The position numbers were made by a program, and so were the translations under genes. From Magnetococcales bacterium (GTDB taxonomy: Bacteria; Pseudomonadota; Magnetococcia; Magnetococcales; Magnetaquicoccaceae), in assembly GCA_015231755.1 (NCBI GenBank), contig JADGAZ010000008.1, positions 1 to 64,000 of the forward strand: a stretch of DNA of 64,000 bases. Reading direction: 5' to 3'. The notes under the pieces are model-generated. The model was not told the origin of the DNA. It saw only the letters and a list, made by a program, of their open reading frames with translations, and ran no database searches. Shown here in pieces: positions 26,621 to 35,275 of this stretch (positions within the stretch are counted from its first letter, which is position 1; every line of letters starts with the position of its first letter).

Positions 26621-28494
26621 CCATGACCGTCGCTTTGAGAAACTGGTTGCTGCTCAAGCCCCGTCAGGCGATCCTGTTGGCCCTGCTGCTGGCCCTGTTG
26701 GCGGGTTTCCTGGCCAGTCATCTGTATCAGGATCTGATGGTGGAAGATTTCCAGATCCTGCTCGACGGTCAGGTGCAACGGGAGGCAGCGCGCCTGGAGA
26801 TGGAAACCATACGCGGTCAGGCGATGGGGGTGGCTTCCCTGTTTGGTCTCAACGAACCTCTGCTCAAGGAACTGGTGTTGGGCAAGCGCACGCCCAACGA
26901 TCCCGATGGACTGGCCCGCATGAAAACCGCACGGATCATGCTTGGCGCGGATGGCATCTATATTATGGACAACACCGGAAAAATCGTTGTCCACGAAACC
27001 GATCACGAATTGAGTGTCGGGAAGAACATCAAGTTCAGACCCTATTGGCAACAGGCCATGGCCGGCAAACGGAACGTCTATCTGGCCGTGGGATCCAAAT
27101 CCGGGGAACGGGGCATTTATGTGGCCGACGCCATCCGGGAAGGCACCTCCCAAAGCGGGACGATCATCGGCGTGGTAGTGATCAAAATGCTGGGAGAGCA
27201 GCTCGATCAAAGGTTGACGGGATTTGGTGTCAAGGCGTTGTTGCTTTCGCCCCAAGGGGTGGTGTTCGCGTCCACCCAGGAGGAGTGGCTGTTTGCCATC
27301 AACGGTCTGCCCACGCCAACACGGATCGAGGAAATCACCAAGCTGAATCAGTTCGGCAAAGCCTACGAAAATGGTGGACTTCCCATATCCCTGCCCTTTG
27401 ACGCCACCGCACCGGAAGTCTGGATCGACAACAAGCGTCACGTTCGCTCCACGGCGTTGCTGCACTGGAACGATCCAGCCGGGGATTGGTCACTGGTGCT
27501 ACTGGGAGACCTGGAGCCTGTGGTTCCGACGTCGGTGATGGGCACCATGGGTATTTCGGCGGGATCGGGGCTGTTCTTTTTGTTGCTGGTGGGTCTGCGG
27601 GCTTTCCGGGAATCCCATGCCCGACGCGATGCGGTGGCCAAAACCCAAGACGCCGCCGAAAAACTGGTGGCGGAGGTCATGATCAAAAGTCGTCAGGCCG
27701 AGGTGGGCGCCTCCTTGCAGCAGGCCCGCAACCTGCCGGGACTGGCCCAGGCCTGGTTCAAACAACTGAGCGATTTCCTGCCCCTCCATCAGGCCACTTT
27801 TTATGTGCTGGAAGCCGATCTCTCCGACGGATCGGTCCTGACTTTGGCGGGGCGTTTTGGCGACGATCAGGCTCCGGCCCGGATCCCCCTCGGAGAAGGA
27901 TTGCTGGGACAATGCGCCCTGGACCGTCAACCGTTGACTTTCGATCTGCCGCCGGATGATTTCTGGCATATCGGATCCGCCCTGGGGGAGTCCGTCCCCC
28001 GGGCCATGCTCATTCTGCCGGTCATGCGCAGCGAGCGTCTGTTGGGCATTTTGCAACTGGCTTCCCTGGATCCGGACTTTCCCGAACATCGAACCCAGAT
28101 CGAAGAATTGACCCCGTTGTTGGCATCCAACCTGGAAATCCTGCTGATCGCCCAGAAAACCGAAGAGACCCTGGCCGACGCCCAACAGGTGGAAGCGTGG
28201 TTCATGGCCGTGATTGACGGCATTCCGGATCCCATTGTCGTGGTCAGCGACCAGGGACAGGTCATTCTGGCCAATCAGGCGGTACAACAGGAGTTCGGCC
28301 ATGAGGGACCATTGCCCGATATCCTGCCTTTGACCCGATTGCTTCCGGATGGTTTGACGGGCACTCCCGGGGTGGTTTCGGCTCTGCACCGGGACCGCAC
28401 CCTCTTCAAGGTCAGGGTGTCCACCTTTCCGGTTCCCGCCCATCCCCGTTTTCAAGGTGGAATCGGTCTGGTGGTCCAACGCCATCCGCTTTGA
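26617..28494 (+). CDS. Membrane sensor: Cache, GAF and PAS-like domains, no output domain
   Basis: 625 residues. TM1 is AILLALLLALLAGFLASHLY; the periplasmic sensor has Cache motifs (ADGIYIMDNTGKIVVHETD, then FRPYWQQAMAGKRNVYLAVGSKSGERGIYVADAI); TM2 is GISAGSGLFFLLLVGLRAF near residue 315. A GAF domain (about 370-510) and a short PAS-like domain (FMAVIDGIPDPIVVVSDQGQVILANQAV) finish the protein. Its GAF region aligns with that of the upstream gene (both contain GxLGxxxPxAxxILPV). Like its neighbour it lacks any enzymatic or DNA-binding output. The start overlaps the upstream stop by four bases, so the two are probably made together and may form a heteromeric sensor. Confidence 0.82.
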   Translation: MTMTVALRNWLLLKPRQAILLALLLALLAGFLASHLYQDLMVEDFQILLDGQVQREAARLEMETIRGQAMGVASLFGLNEPLLKELVLGKRTPNDPDGLARMKTARIMLGADGIYIMDNTGKIVVHETDHELSVGKNIKFRPYWQQAMAGKRNVYLAVGSKSGERGIYVADAIREGTSQSGTIIGVVVIKMLGEQLDQRLTGFGVKALLLSPQGVVFASTQEEWLFAINGLPTPTRIEEITKLNQFGKAYENGGLPISLPFDATAPEVWIDNKRHVRSTALLHWNDPAGDWSLVLLGDLEPVVPTSVMGTMGISAGSGLFFLLLVGLRAFRESHARRDAVAKTQDAAEKLVAEVMIKSRQAEVGASLQQARNLPGLAQAWFKQLSDFLPLHQATFYVLEADLSDGSVLTLAGRFGDDQAPARIPLGEGLLGQCALDRQPLTFDLPPDDFWHIGSALGESVPRAMLILPVMRSERLLGILQLASLDPDFPEHRTQIEELTPLLASNLEILLIAQKTEETLADAQQVEAWFMAVIDGIPDPIVVVSDQGQVILANQAVQQEFGHEGPLPDILPLTRLLPDGLTGTPGVVSALHRDRTLFKVRVSTFPVPAHPRFQGGIGLVVQRHPL

Positions 28495-28531
28495 CCCCCC
28501 GCAGACTTGGAAACCATAAAACGGTCAAGGA

Positions 28532-28987
28532 TCAAGGCACCATGGCCCCGTCGTATCCGGTCATTTTCCGGATCGTCTCCAGGCGTTCCAACAGCAGTTT
28601 GACCGCCTGATGCTGAACTTTCACCTTCATTTCCGCGGGCAGCAGGGAGAAGTGTTTTTCTTCCAATTGAAAGATCAAACACTCGTGTGTGGCCACCACA
28701 TCCGTGGAACGGACCTGACGGGCCACGAAGGCAATCTCTCCGAAGATGCTGCCTGCGTGCAAGCTGGCCAGCACCACCCCGGGACTGCTCCGTTTCACCA
28801 CCTTGACCGAACCGGTGACCAGGACGAACAGGGTACGATCCATGCCCCCTTCGCAGATGATGTATTCCCCAGGTTGGCAAATCTTGAAAAAGCCATTATG
28901 GTAGACATGCGCCATTTCCTCGGGGGTAAAATCCCGAAAAAAATCGATGCCGGTGAGACTCTTTTTGATCGACTCCAACGCACCCAT
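28532..28987 (-). CDS. Stand-alone cyclic-nucleotide-binding domain protein
   Basis: 151 residues with one Crp-type cNMP-binding fold: IDFFRDFTPEEMAHVYHNGFFKICQPGEYIICEGG, then LFVLVTGSVKVVK and GSIFGEIAFVARQVRSTDVVA. The FGEIA plus R-S-T segment fits a phosphate-binding cassette. There is no helix-turn-helix, so it is a ligand-sensing adaptor rather than a transcription factor. It is convergent with the sensor pair and divergent from the small gene at 29022. Confidence 0.85.
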   Translation of the reverse strand: MGALESIKKSLTGIDFFRDFTPEEMAHVYHNGFFKICQPGEYIICEGGMDRTLFVLVTGSVKVVKRSSPGVVLASLHAGSIFGEIAFVARQVRSTDVVATHECLIFQLEEKHFSLLPAEMKVKVQHQAVKLLLERLETIRKMTGYDGAMVP

Positions 28988-29021
28988 TGTTCAACCCTCC
29001 ATTGCCCGCTGGAACCATATC

Positions 29022-29252
29022 ATGCACACCGATTGGATCGTTCTTCCGGAAAAACGCCGCGCCATACACAACCCGACCGGTTTGATTCTTGAATTCCGGG
29101 CCAGCACCGACGGATCCGGCGCCATGTCGGTGGATACCCCCAATCCCGAAGCCCTGCCCGATTCCCTGCGCGACCAAGCCGAGGCGTTGGTGATGGAGGC
29201 GTGGATGCTTTATGCCGAGGCATCCGAGCGTGCATTGCGGGATGAAGCGTAA
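29022..29252 (+). CDS. Small protein of unknown function
   Basis: 76 residues from the ATG at 29022; an in-frame start at 28947 lies inside the divergent cNMP gene and is less likely. The sequence begins MHTDWIVLPEKRRAIHNPTGLILEFRAS and ends with an alanine- and glutamate-rich helix, which reads as a real small globular protein. No clear ribosome site is present. No family is recognised. Confidence 0.5.
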   Translation: MHTDWIVLPEKRRAIHNPTGLILEFRASTDGSGAMSVDTPNPEALPDSLRDQAEALVMEAWMLYAEASERALRDEA

Positions 29253-29279
29253 CAAAATCGGCCTGTGAGGCCAAGGGGA

Positions 29280-30128
29280 TCATTCGGCGGTGACGTAACA
29301 GGGGCATGGAATCTGGGTGATGGGAGCATCCGGATGATCCAGACGGACCGCCGTGAGTTTGCCGCCGTAGACACAACCCGAGTCCAATCCCAAAAATCGA
29401 CCGGTGCGGTTCAATCCGGCGATGGCCCAGTGACCATAGACCAGTCGCTCCCGGCCCGGCCAATCCAGGAGATCATGCCACGCACGATAAGGGGAATTCG
29501 GTTCCAATCGAAAGGCCTCCCCCCCGCTTTTTCCGGGGATCGACCAGACCACACGGCCATCCGGTTGACAAATGCGTAGACGGGTCAATACCGACAAAAC
29601 GAAATGCAGGCGGGCCTGTTCGTCATCCGGGCCGGGATCCTGATCGGGCAGTATCGCGGGGAATTGGGCAAAAAACGGACCGATGCGAGCGTCATCCAGA
29701 AACAAGGCGTGCAGTCGCCGTGCGCAATCTTCGACTGTTTCCGGGGTCCAACCCGGCAGATAACCGGCATGGACCATGCGCACGCCCAATTCGGCATCGT
29801 GATGGATCAATGGCAGCCCCCGCAACCAAGCGTAAAGTTCCGGCAGATCCGGGGCCTTGTCGAAAAAATGCATCTGTCTGGAAAAAGAACGATCCGGACG
29901 ACCGCTCAACCCACTGATGGCCCGCACTTCGTGATTGCCCATCAAGGAGATGGCCCGATCTCCCAGATCCCGGACAAAACGCATCGTACCCAGGGAATCA
30001 GGCCCACGGTTGATGAGATCGCCCACAAACCGCAACTGGTCCCGACCGGGATGAAAATTCACGGCCTGCAGGAGGGTTTTCAACTCCGGCAGGCAACCAT
30101 GCACATCTCCAATGGCATAAACGGCCAC
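29280..30128 (-). CDS. apaH: Symmetrical bis(5'-nucleosyl)-tetraphosphatase
   Basis: 282 residues from a GTG at 30128 with AAGGGA about 9 bases upstream; this gives the normal ApaH N-terminus VAVYAIGDVHGC. Metal-phosphatase motifs are GDVHG, GDLINRGPDS and GNHE, with HAGYLPGW and VYGHWAIAGLNRTGRFLGLDSGCVYGGKL completing the family pattern. It hydrolyses Ap4A to two ADP and can decap Np4-capped RNA. It lies 31 bases after the CYTH gene. Confidence 0.93.
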   Translation of the reverse strand: MAVYAIGDVHGCLPELKTLLQAVNFHPGRDQLRFVGDLINRGPDSLGTMRFVRDLGDRAISLMGNHEVRAISGLSGRPDRSFSRQMHFFDKAPDLPELYAWLRGLPLIHHDAELGVRMVHAGYLPGWTPETVEDCARRLHALFLDDARIGPFFAQFPAILPDQDPGPDDEQARLHFVLSVLTRLRICQPDGRVVWSIPGKSGGEAFRLEPNSPYRAWHDLLDWPGRERLVYGHWAIAGLNRTGRFLGLDSGCVYGGKLTAVRLDHPDAPITQIPCPCYVTAE

Positions 30129-30159
30129 GCGGTATTCCCTTTCAGAAAGACGAACAGGG

Positions 30160-30645
30160 TCAATCCATCGGTTCCGTGTGCCCCCAGAGGGAATAGGGGG
30201 TATGGACCAGACTGGCGTTGAAATAGCGTGAATCGGTCGAGACCTCCCGGCCGATCCAGGATGGCAACGCCACCTGCTGGTTCTCATCGGCCAGTTCCAC
30301 CTCGGCCATAATCAATCCCTGGTTGTCCCCGTGAAATTCATCCACCTCCCACACCACATCCCCGATGGGAATACGGTAACGAATTTTTTCGATCCAGGGA
30401 CGCTCGCACAAGGAGTTGAGCAAAATCCGGGCGTCGGCCTTGGGGATTTCGTATTCAAACTCCAGCCTGGAATATCCCTCGGAGATTCCCTTGATGGTCA
30501 AAGTGGCCTTTTCCCCCGCGATGCGCACCCGCACCACCCGCTCCTTGACCGTGGACAGAAATCCCTGTTGATACTCCACCCCCTGCCCCAGTCCGCGCCA
30601 GCCATCGCCTTTGACCAGAAAACGGCGTTCAATCTCTTTGCCCAT
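30160..30645 (-). CDS. CYTH-domain protein (probable inorganic triphosphatase)
   Basis: 161 residues from the ATG at 30645. It starts with the family signature MGKEIERRFLV. Acidic and basic residues alternate along the tunnel strands (VRVRIAGEKATLTIKG, then SRLEFEYEIP, KIRYRIP, WEVDEFHGDNQGLIMAEVEL). Bacterial CYTH proteins of this short type usually cleave tripolyphosphate; class IV adenylate cyclases (CyaB) are a related alternative. Upstream by 23 bases is a nucleotide-kinase-like gene and downstream is apaH, so the trio shares a nucleotide or polyphosphate theme. Confidence 0.87.
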   Translation of the reverse strand: MGKEIERRFLVKGDGWRGLGQGVEYQQGFLSTVKERVVRVRIAGEKATLTIKGISEGYSRLEFEYEIPKADARILLNSLCERPWIEKIRYRIPIGDVVWEVDEFHGDNQGLIMAEVELADENQQVALPSWIGREVSTDSRYFNASLVHTPYSLWGHTEPMD

Positions 30646-30668
30646 GACAGTTTCAGTTCCTTGTGAGA

Positions 30669-31418
30669 TCAGGGTAGCAGATCCTCGGTCCACTCCTCGT
30701 CCATGCCCACGAGCGGATCATCCCCGCGCAAGACGGAAGCAAAAGCGAGCATGGCCTTGCGGGCGCTGCCGATGGGATAATAATAGGCGTCCCAGTTGTC
30801 ATTGCCTTCCCCATCGTGCAACGGAATGACATGATCGAACTTCCAGGCTTCGCGCATTTCGGTGAGGGCGCTGGAACACCGTTTTTCAATCTCCTCCAGG
30901 TCGCGCAACGACAAATGCAGCTTCTGGCGTGCGGTGCGGTGCAACAGTTTGCGCCGTTGCACCTCGGAGACGAATTTGTTGAGGTCCACCCCGATGGGCA
31001 AGGATTTGATATACAGAATCTCTTCCCGGGACAAAGGCGAAAGAAAAATCGATACCGCTGGATATTGCTCGAACAAACCCGCCTCCCGCAGGCGACCCGG
31101 AACAAACGGATTGCCCTCGAAGAAGGGAATCTGTCCGGCATCGACAATCCGCTGAATCTGGGCCACTTCCAAAGCCTGCAACTCACCGCGCACGTCGGCG
31201 ACGATAAAACCATCCTTGATCCGCATCGCCTCGATTTCGCCACGGGGCCGGAAGTAACAATCGACGCCTTCCTCCTCGCCCGGTCGCGGGGGCCGGTCGT
31301 TGAACAAAACCAATTGTTTGAACCGGGCCATCAATTCGGGATAAAACATCCGCATGCTGCGGATCAAAGGCCCTTTGCCGATGCACGACGGCCCGGCGAC
31401 CAAAACAAAACGCTGCAT
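30669..31418 (-). CDS. Guanylate-kinase-like P-loop protein with atypical Walker A
   Basis: 249 residues, AAGGAG before the ATG. The N-terminus VLVAGPSCIGKGPLIRSM aligns with the guanylate kinase P-loop, but the Ser/Thr after the lysine is replaced by glycine. The GMP-site-like motif RPPRPGEEEGVDCYF matches the kinase pattern RPPRPGExxGxDYxF. Later parts (SIFLSPLSREEILY, then RLHLSLRDLEEIEKRC-like helices) diverge from Gmk, and the protein is 40-50 residues longer. It is therefore probably not the housekeeping Gmk. It could bind nucleotides without normal kinase activity or act on another substrate. First gene of the trio with CYTH and apaH. Confidence 0.72.
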   Translation of the reverse strand: MQRFVLVAGPSCIGKGPLIRSMRMFYPELMARFKQLVLFNDRPPRPGEEEGVDCYFRPRGEIEAMRIKDGFIVADVRGELQALEVAQIQRIVDAGQIPFFEGNPFVPGRLREAGLFEQYPAVSIFLSPLSREEILYIKSLPIGVDLNKFVSEVQRRKLLHRTARQKLHLSLRDLEEIEKRCSSALTEMREAWKFDHVIPLHDGEGNDNWDAYYYPIGSARKAMLAFASVLRGDDPLVGMDEEWTEDLLP

Positions 31419-31493
31419 CCAGGAACTCCTTTTCGCAAGACGCTTCCGGCCGGTGCGATCACCGGCCGGACGAGCGGATTCAATACTCCATGC

Positions 31494-31946
31494 TTACAGG
31501 TCCAACTCCCGCTTGAAGATGGCTTTGTGGATATCCCCCAGACTGACGATGCCCACCAGTTTGTCACCGTTTTCCACCACCGGAATGCGACGGAAGCGGT
31601 GCAAATCCATCTGAGAGGCGGCCATCAAAATCGGATCGTTGGGGGAGACGGAAAAAACCCGTGTGGTCATCAAATCTTCCACCCGTTTGGTGAGGATCTC
31701 CTCATAGGTCTCTTCCATGGACTCGAAGTCCATTTGTTTCAGGGGATCATGCAAAAAAGTGCGGTAGCCGGGCAACAGGCCATTGAGGATATCTTTCTCG
31801 GAGATGATTCCGATCAGTTTATTGCCTGCCTCCACCACGGGCAGCCCACTGATTTTGTTTGTACAAAGAATCGCCGCGACAGAGCGGACGGAGTCTTCCC
31901 TTTTCGCGGTACGCACGTTACGGGTCATCACGTCTTGAACGAGCAT
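31494..31946 (-). CDS. Two-CBS-domain protein
   Basis: 150 residues from the ATG at 31946 with AAGGAT upstream. Two CBS motifs occupy residues about 1-60 (VQDVMTRNVRTAKREDSV, then KISGLPVVEAGNKLIGIISEKDIL) and 90-148 (VEDLMTTRVFSVSPNDPI, then FRRIPVVENGDKLVGIVSLGDI). CBS pairs bind adenine nucleotides. No attached enzyme is present. The gene lies between the rimI-tsaB-yoaA operon and the kinase-like/CYTH/apaH genes, all on the same strand. Confidence 0.9.
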   Translation of the reverse strand: MLVQDVMTRNVRTAKREDSVRSVAAILCTNKISGLPVVEAGNKLIGIISEKDILNGLLPGYRTFLHDPLKQMDFESMEETYEEILTKRVEDLMTTRVFSVSPNDPILMAASQMDLHRFRRIPVVENGDKLVGIVSLGDIHKAIFKRELDL

Positions 31947-32028
31947 GGGCGTTATCCTTGATTGGTGTCTAACGTCTGGGAAAACACTCCCGGTAAGAGC
32001 CCAAGGGTTTCCTATAATCTGTAATTTG

Positions 32029-32520
32029 TCAAGCAAGAAAAATTTTTTCCTTGCCCGACTGCCCCTTTCCAAGACCCGAGGAATGGATCATCACCACAGC
32101 ATCCTCGGGTCCCACGGGACCAAATCGATAGTATCCCCGACGCACTCCCACCGACACAAAACCCAATCCCTGGTAGAGCGCACGGGCCGCCATATTGGAA
32201 ACCCGCACCTCCAGTACCACACACTGTCCCGGCTTGACAGCGACCTCTTGAATCAACGCCTCCACCAATCCCCGTCCCAACCCCTGGCGCCGGAAGGCGG
32301 AGGCCACCCCCAGGGTCAACAGATGCCATTCGTCGAACAACGGACGGGCCACCGCATAGCCGGCCAGGGTCCGCTCCCCGGAGATCATCACCTTGAGCCA
32401 GCCACCCAGACGGATCTCCTCCAGGAACATCTCGACGCTCCAGGGAGCATGCGAAATCTCCTGCTCCAAAGCGGCCACCTCACCCACAACCGTTGAATCC
32501 ATCGGCAGAAAACGTATCAT
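32029..32520 (-). CDS. rimI: Ribosomal-protein-alanine N-acetyltransferase, RimI-like
   Basis: 163 residues from the ATG at 32520, overlapping the tsaB stop as ATGA. GNAT motifs are LLTLGVASAFRRQGLGRGLVEALI (acetyl-CoA binding) and LEVRVSNMAARALYQGLGFVSVGVRRGYY. It acetylates N-terminal alanine, classically of S18. The rimI-tsaB pairing is a common arrangement. The end of the gene is an A/T-rich near-palindrome that may double as a weak terminator. Confidence 0.9.
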   Translation of the reverse strand: MIRFLPMDSTVVGEVAALEQEISHAPWSVEMFLEEIRLGGWLKVMISGERTLAGYAVARPLFDEWHLLTLGVASAFRRQGLGRGLVEALIQEVAVKPGQCVVLEVRVSNMAARALYQGLGFVSVGVRRGYYRFGPVGPEDAVVMIHSSGLGKGQSGKEKIFLA

Positions 32521-33233
32521 GCGCCTGCCATCCCCGCACCGGCTGGCTCTTTGGCGTCGGCCCGTCGCAAATACTGAGGCTCCAACGCCTCCACCGGCAG
32601 CAACGCCTCCCGATTCACACGCCCAGCCATCTTTCCCAGCAAAGCCACATCCAACGACCACCGTTCCGGATTGACCATTTCGCAACCATGATCCAACAGG
32701 GGTTGAAACCGGTCCGCGTACATAAACAGACCGTTACCTGTCAGACACAACCGGGTGCCGGATTGTTCCCGCAATCCAAGCAACTCCCTGGCCAACTCTT
32801 CCGGATTCCACACTCCCGGAGCCAATCGCACCACCGGATCCGGATAGGAATGACTCTCATACACGGCAGCATACACCTCTCCCCGACGTGCGTCGAGAAT
32901 CGTCACGATCCAGCCTGGTTCCCCCGCACCCGCCGCCACCACTTCCAAAGTGGAAAAACCCACCACCGGCGTGCCCAGAGCCAAGGCAAACCCCTTGGCC
33001 ATCCCCAAGGCGATGCGCGCTCCGGAAAAGGTTCCTGGACCCAGAGTCACGGCAAACCGTTCCACATCCGCCACCCGCCACCCGCACGAATGCATCAACC
33101 GATCCAACTCCATCGGGAGCATGGCCACATGTCCTTCCGGCCCCTCGAATCCTCCCTGGGCCACCACCCGCTCCCCATCGAGCAACGCCACCCCACCCCT
33201 GGAAAACGAACTGTCCATCGCCACGATTTTCAT
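32517..33233 (-). CDS. tsaB: tRNA threonylcarbamoyladenosine biosynthesis protein TsaB
   Basis: 238 residues. ASKHA-fold motifs are MKIVAMDSS at the start, VTLGPGTFSGARIALGMAKGFALALGTPVVGFSTLEV (the TsaB signature) and ILDARRGEVYAAVY. It supports TsaD in making t6A37 of ANN-decoding tRNAs. It overlaps yoaA upstream by four bases and rimI downstream by four, so all three are translated in a chain. Confidence 0.93.
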   Translation of the reverse strand: MKIVAMDSSFSRGGVALLDGERVVAQGGFEGPEGHVAMLPMELDRLMHSCGWRVADVERFAVTLGPGTFSGARIALGMAKGFALALGTPVVGFSTLEVVAAGAGEPGWIVTILDARRGEVYAAVYESHSYPDPVVRLAPGVWNPEELARELLGLREQSGTRLCLTGNGLFMYADRFQPLLDHGCEMVNPERWSLDVALLGKMAGRVNREALLPVEALEPQYLRRADAKEPAGAGMAGA

Positions 33234-35167
33234 GCGAAGAATCGGCGTACCGCCTCCATTTCATGAGTGACCGGCGCAGCCGGCAGACCGGCCAGAAACA
33301 ATTTGCCATACCATTTGTGGGTCAAACGGGGATCCAGCACCACCATCACCCCCCGATCCGCCGTGGTGCGCAACAAGCGTCCAAGACCTTGTTTCAAAGA
33401 GAGAATCGCCTGTGGCAACGACATTTCGCGAAAGGCATTGCGACCGTTCAATCCCATCCAGCGTTGTCGGGCCGCCACCATGGGTTCACCCGGAGAGGCG
33501 AAGGGCAATCGATCCACCACCACCAAAGAAAGAGTCTCCCCCGGCACATCCACCCCCTCCCAGAAACTGGACACCCCAAGCAGTACCGAAGAGGTCTCTT
33601 TCTTGAAGGCGTCCAGCAAAGCCCCCTTGGCCGCATCCCCCTGACTGAAAACCCGATAGGGAATCCGTCCCTCCAACCCTTCCCGCACCAGTTCCAGCAT
33701 GCGAAAACTGGTGAACAGACACAAGGCCCGACCCGAACTGATCGTCAACAAAGCGAGAATTTCCGCCACCACCGCCGAGGCGAATCCCGGATCCACCGGA
33801 TCCGGCAAATGGCGCGGCAGATACAACAGGCTGCGGGTCGCATAATCGAACACCGGGGGCAGACAGCATACCGTCACATCGTCGGGTTGGAATCCCATCT
33901 GCTCTTGAAAGAAAACAAAACCCTCCGGTCCCGGAGAAGAGGTCAAGGTGGCCGAGGCAAAGATGGCGGTCTTGGCCCGGGGATGCAACAAGTCCCGCAA
34001 AATCGGTCCGGTCTCCAGGGGCGCGGCGGAAAGAAAAATCCCCCGATTGCGGGTTTCGTACCAGTAAACCCGTGACGGATCGTTCAAGGCGCGAATCAAC
34101 CGGGTGGCGTCCTGCATCTCTTCGGCGCGCCGACCGCAGGCCGCCAAGCCCACCGAACGGGCACGATGGGATTCCAACGCCTCTCGAAAATGGTGCAAGG
34201 CCAACTCCACCGCGTGAATGGCATGGCCCGGTTCCTGATCCAGATCCTCCCGGGTCAGGCCGATTCTTTGATCTTCCATGGGAAAGGCGTTGCGCAACCG
34301 GAAGGTGGCCTCTTCCATGCCGGCCAATGCCCCCATCAGGGCATCATCCCCGCCTCCCACCTCCTCGAACTCCCGGCGGGTGTCCCGGACCAGATCCCGA
34401 AGCTTGTAATTGCTGATTTCAATGGCGAAAAAACGGGTGGCCACATCCGGGATCCGGTGGGCTTCGTCAAAGACCAGGGCGTCGTATGCCGGAAGAATCT
34501 CCCCGAAGCCCCCCTCCTTGACCGCCAGATCGGCAAAAAACAGATGATGATTCACCACCACCAGATCCACCGCCCTGGCCCTCTCCCGGGCACGGTTGAG
34601 AAAACAGGCCCCGTGATCCGGACATTTGCGACCCGGACAATGATCCCCGCCGGTGTGAATGGCCGACCACAGCACCAATCCCTCCGGCATATCCCGGAAC
34701 TCGTCCCGTTCTCCGGTTTCGGTTTTTTCCGCCCAGGCCTCCAACCGCAACGCCCACTCCCGTTCCCGTTCCGGAACCGGCAGACCCGCATGCCGAAACG
34801 CCCGATAGCGATAAAGGCATAAATAGTTGGCCCGCCCCTTCAAGGCGGTAGCGGTGAAAGGATGCTCCACCGCCTGTCGCACCAAAACCAGATCCTTTTC
34901 CATGATCTGATCCTGCAACGCCTTGGTGGCCGTGGAAACGATCACCTTGCGACCCATGCTCAACAAGGGCAGCAGATAAGCCAAGGTCTTTCCGGTACCT
35001 GTCGGAGCCTCCACCATCAAGGTTCCCCCGGCGCGGGCGGTCTCCACGACCCGATGGGCCATGAGGGTCTGAACCGGTCGGGTTTCGTATCCATGGAGCG
35101 TGTTGGCCAGACGACTGCCGGAACCGAACAGCCCATCCACCAAGGTTTCAACATCCGAGGTTGTCAT
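33230..35167 (-). CDS. yoaA: DinG/YoaA-family ATP-dependent DNA helicase with Fe-S cluster
   Basis: 645 residues. Walker A is EAPTGTGKTLAYLLP; the DEAH box is DEAHRIPD. Four cysteines for a 4Fe-4S cluster occur in NYLCLYRY, CPGRKCPDHG and ACF. Motif VI is QGLGRLLRTTADRGVMVVLDPR. Length and layout fit YoaA (636 residues) rather than the longer DinG. This XPD-like 5'-3' helicase helps repair damaged forks. It heads the yoaA-tsaB-rimI overlapping operon. Confidence 0.9.
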   Translation of the reverse strand: MTTSDVETLVDGLFGSGSRLANTLHGYETRPVQTLMAHRVVETARAGGTLMVEAPTGTGKTLAYLLPLLSMGRKVIVSTATKALQDQIMEKDLVLVRQAVEHPFTATALKGRANYLCLYRYRAFRHAGLPVPEREREWALRLEAWAEKTETGERDEFRDMPEGLVLWSAIHTGGDHCPGRKCPDHGACFLNRARERARAVDLVVVNHHLFFADLAVKEGGFGEILPAYDALVFDEAHRIPDVATRFFAIEISNYKLRDLVRDTRREFEEVGGGDDALMGALAGMEEATFRLRNAFPMEDQRIGLTREDLDQEPGHAIHAVELALHHFREALESHRARSVGLAACGRRAEEMQDATRLIRALNDPSRVYWYETRNRGIFLSAAPLETGPILRDLLHPRAKTAIFASATLTSSPGPEGFVFFQEQMGFQPDDVTVCCLPPVFDYATRSLLYLPRHLPDPVDPGFASAVVAEILALLTISSGRALCLFTSFRMLELVREGLEGRIPYRVFSQGDAAKGALLDAFKKETSSVLLGVSSFWEGVDVPGETLSLVVVDRLPFASPGEPMVAARQRWMGLNGRNAFREMSLPQAILSLKQGLGRLLRTTADRGVMVVLDPRLTHKWYGKLFLAGLPAAPVTHEMEAVRRFFA

Positions 35168-35238
35168 ACTGCATTCTCAAAATCGACGGTCGATATAAAG
35201 ATTGCAGGGTAACCCCGATTCAGGGAAAGTCGCAAGCA

Positions 35239-35267
35239 TTGATGCCGCCCCACTCCTTTGTTAGAAT
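35239..35267 (+). promoter_or_regulatory. Sigma-70 promoter directly before queD
   Basis: TTGATG at 35239, a 17-base spacer, and TAGAAT at 35262-35267. The predicted transcription start (about 35274) is only a base or two before the queD ATG at 35276, and no Shine-Dalgarno is present, so the transcript may be leaderless. Confidence 0.6.
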
Positions 35268-35275
35268 CCCCTCTC

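Noticed and set aside
30160-30645. CYTH gene as a class IV adenylate cyclase (cyaB) supplying cAMP
   Set aside because: The short EIERRFLV-type proteins known in bacteria are mostly tripolyphosphatases, and the neighbours favour phosphate chemistry. Cyclase activity is kept only as a minor alternative.
30669-31418. Housekeeping guanylate kinase gmk
   Set aside because: The P-loop Ser/Thr is replaced by Gly, and length and later motifs differ from Gmk.
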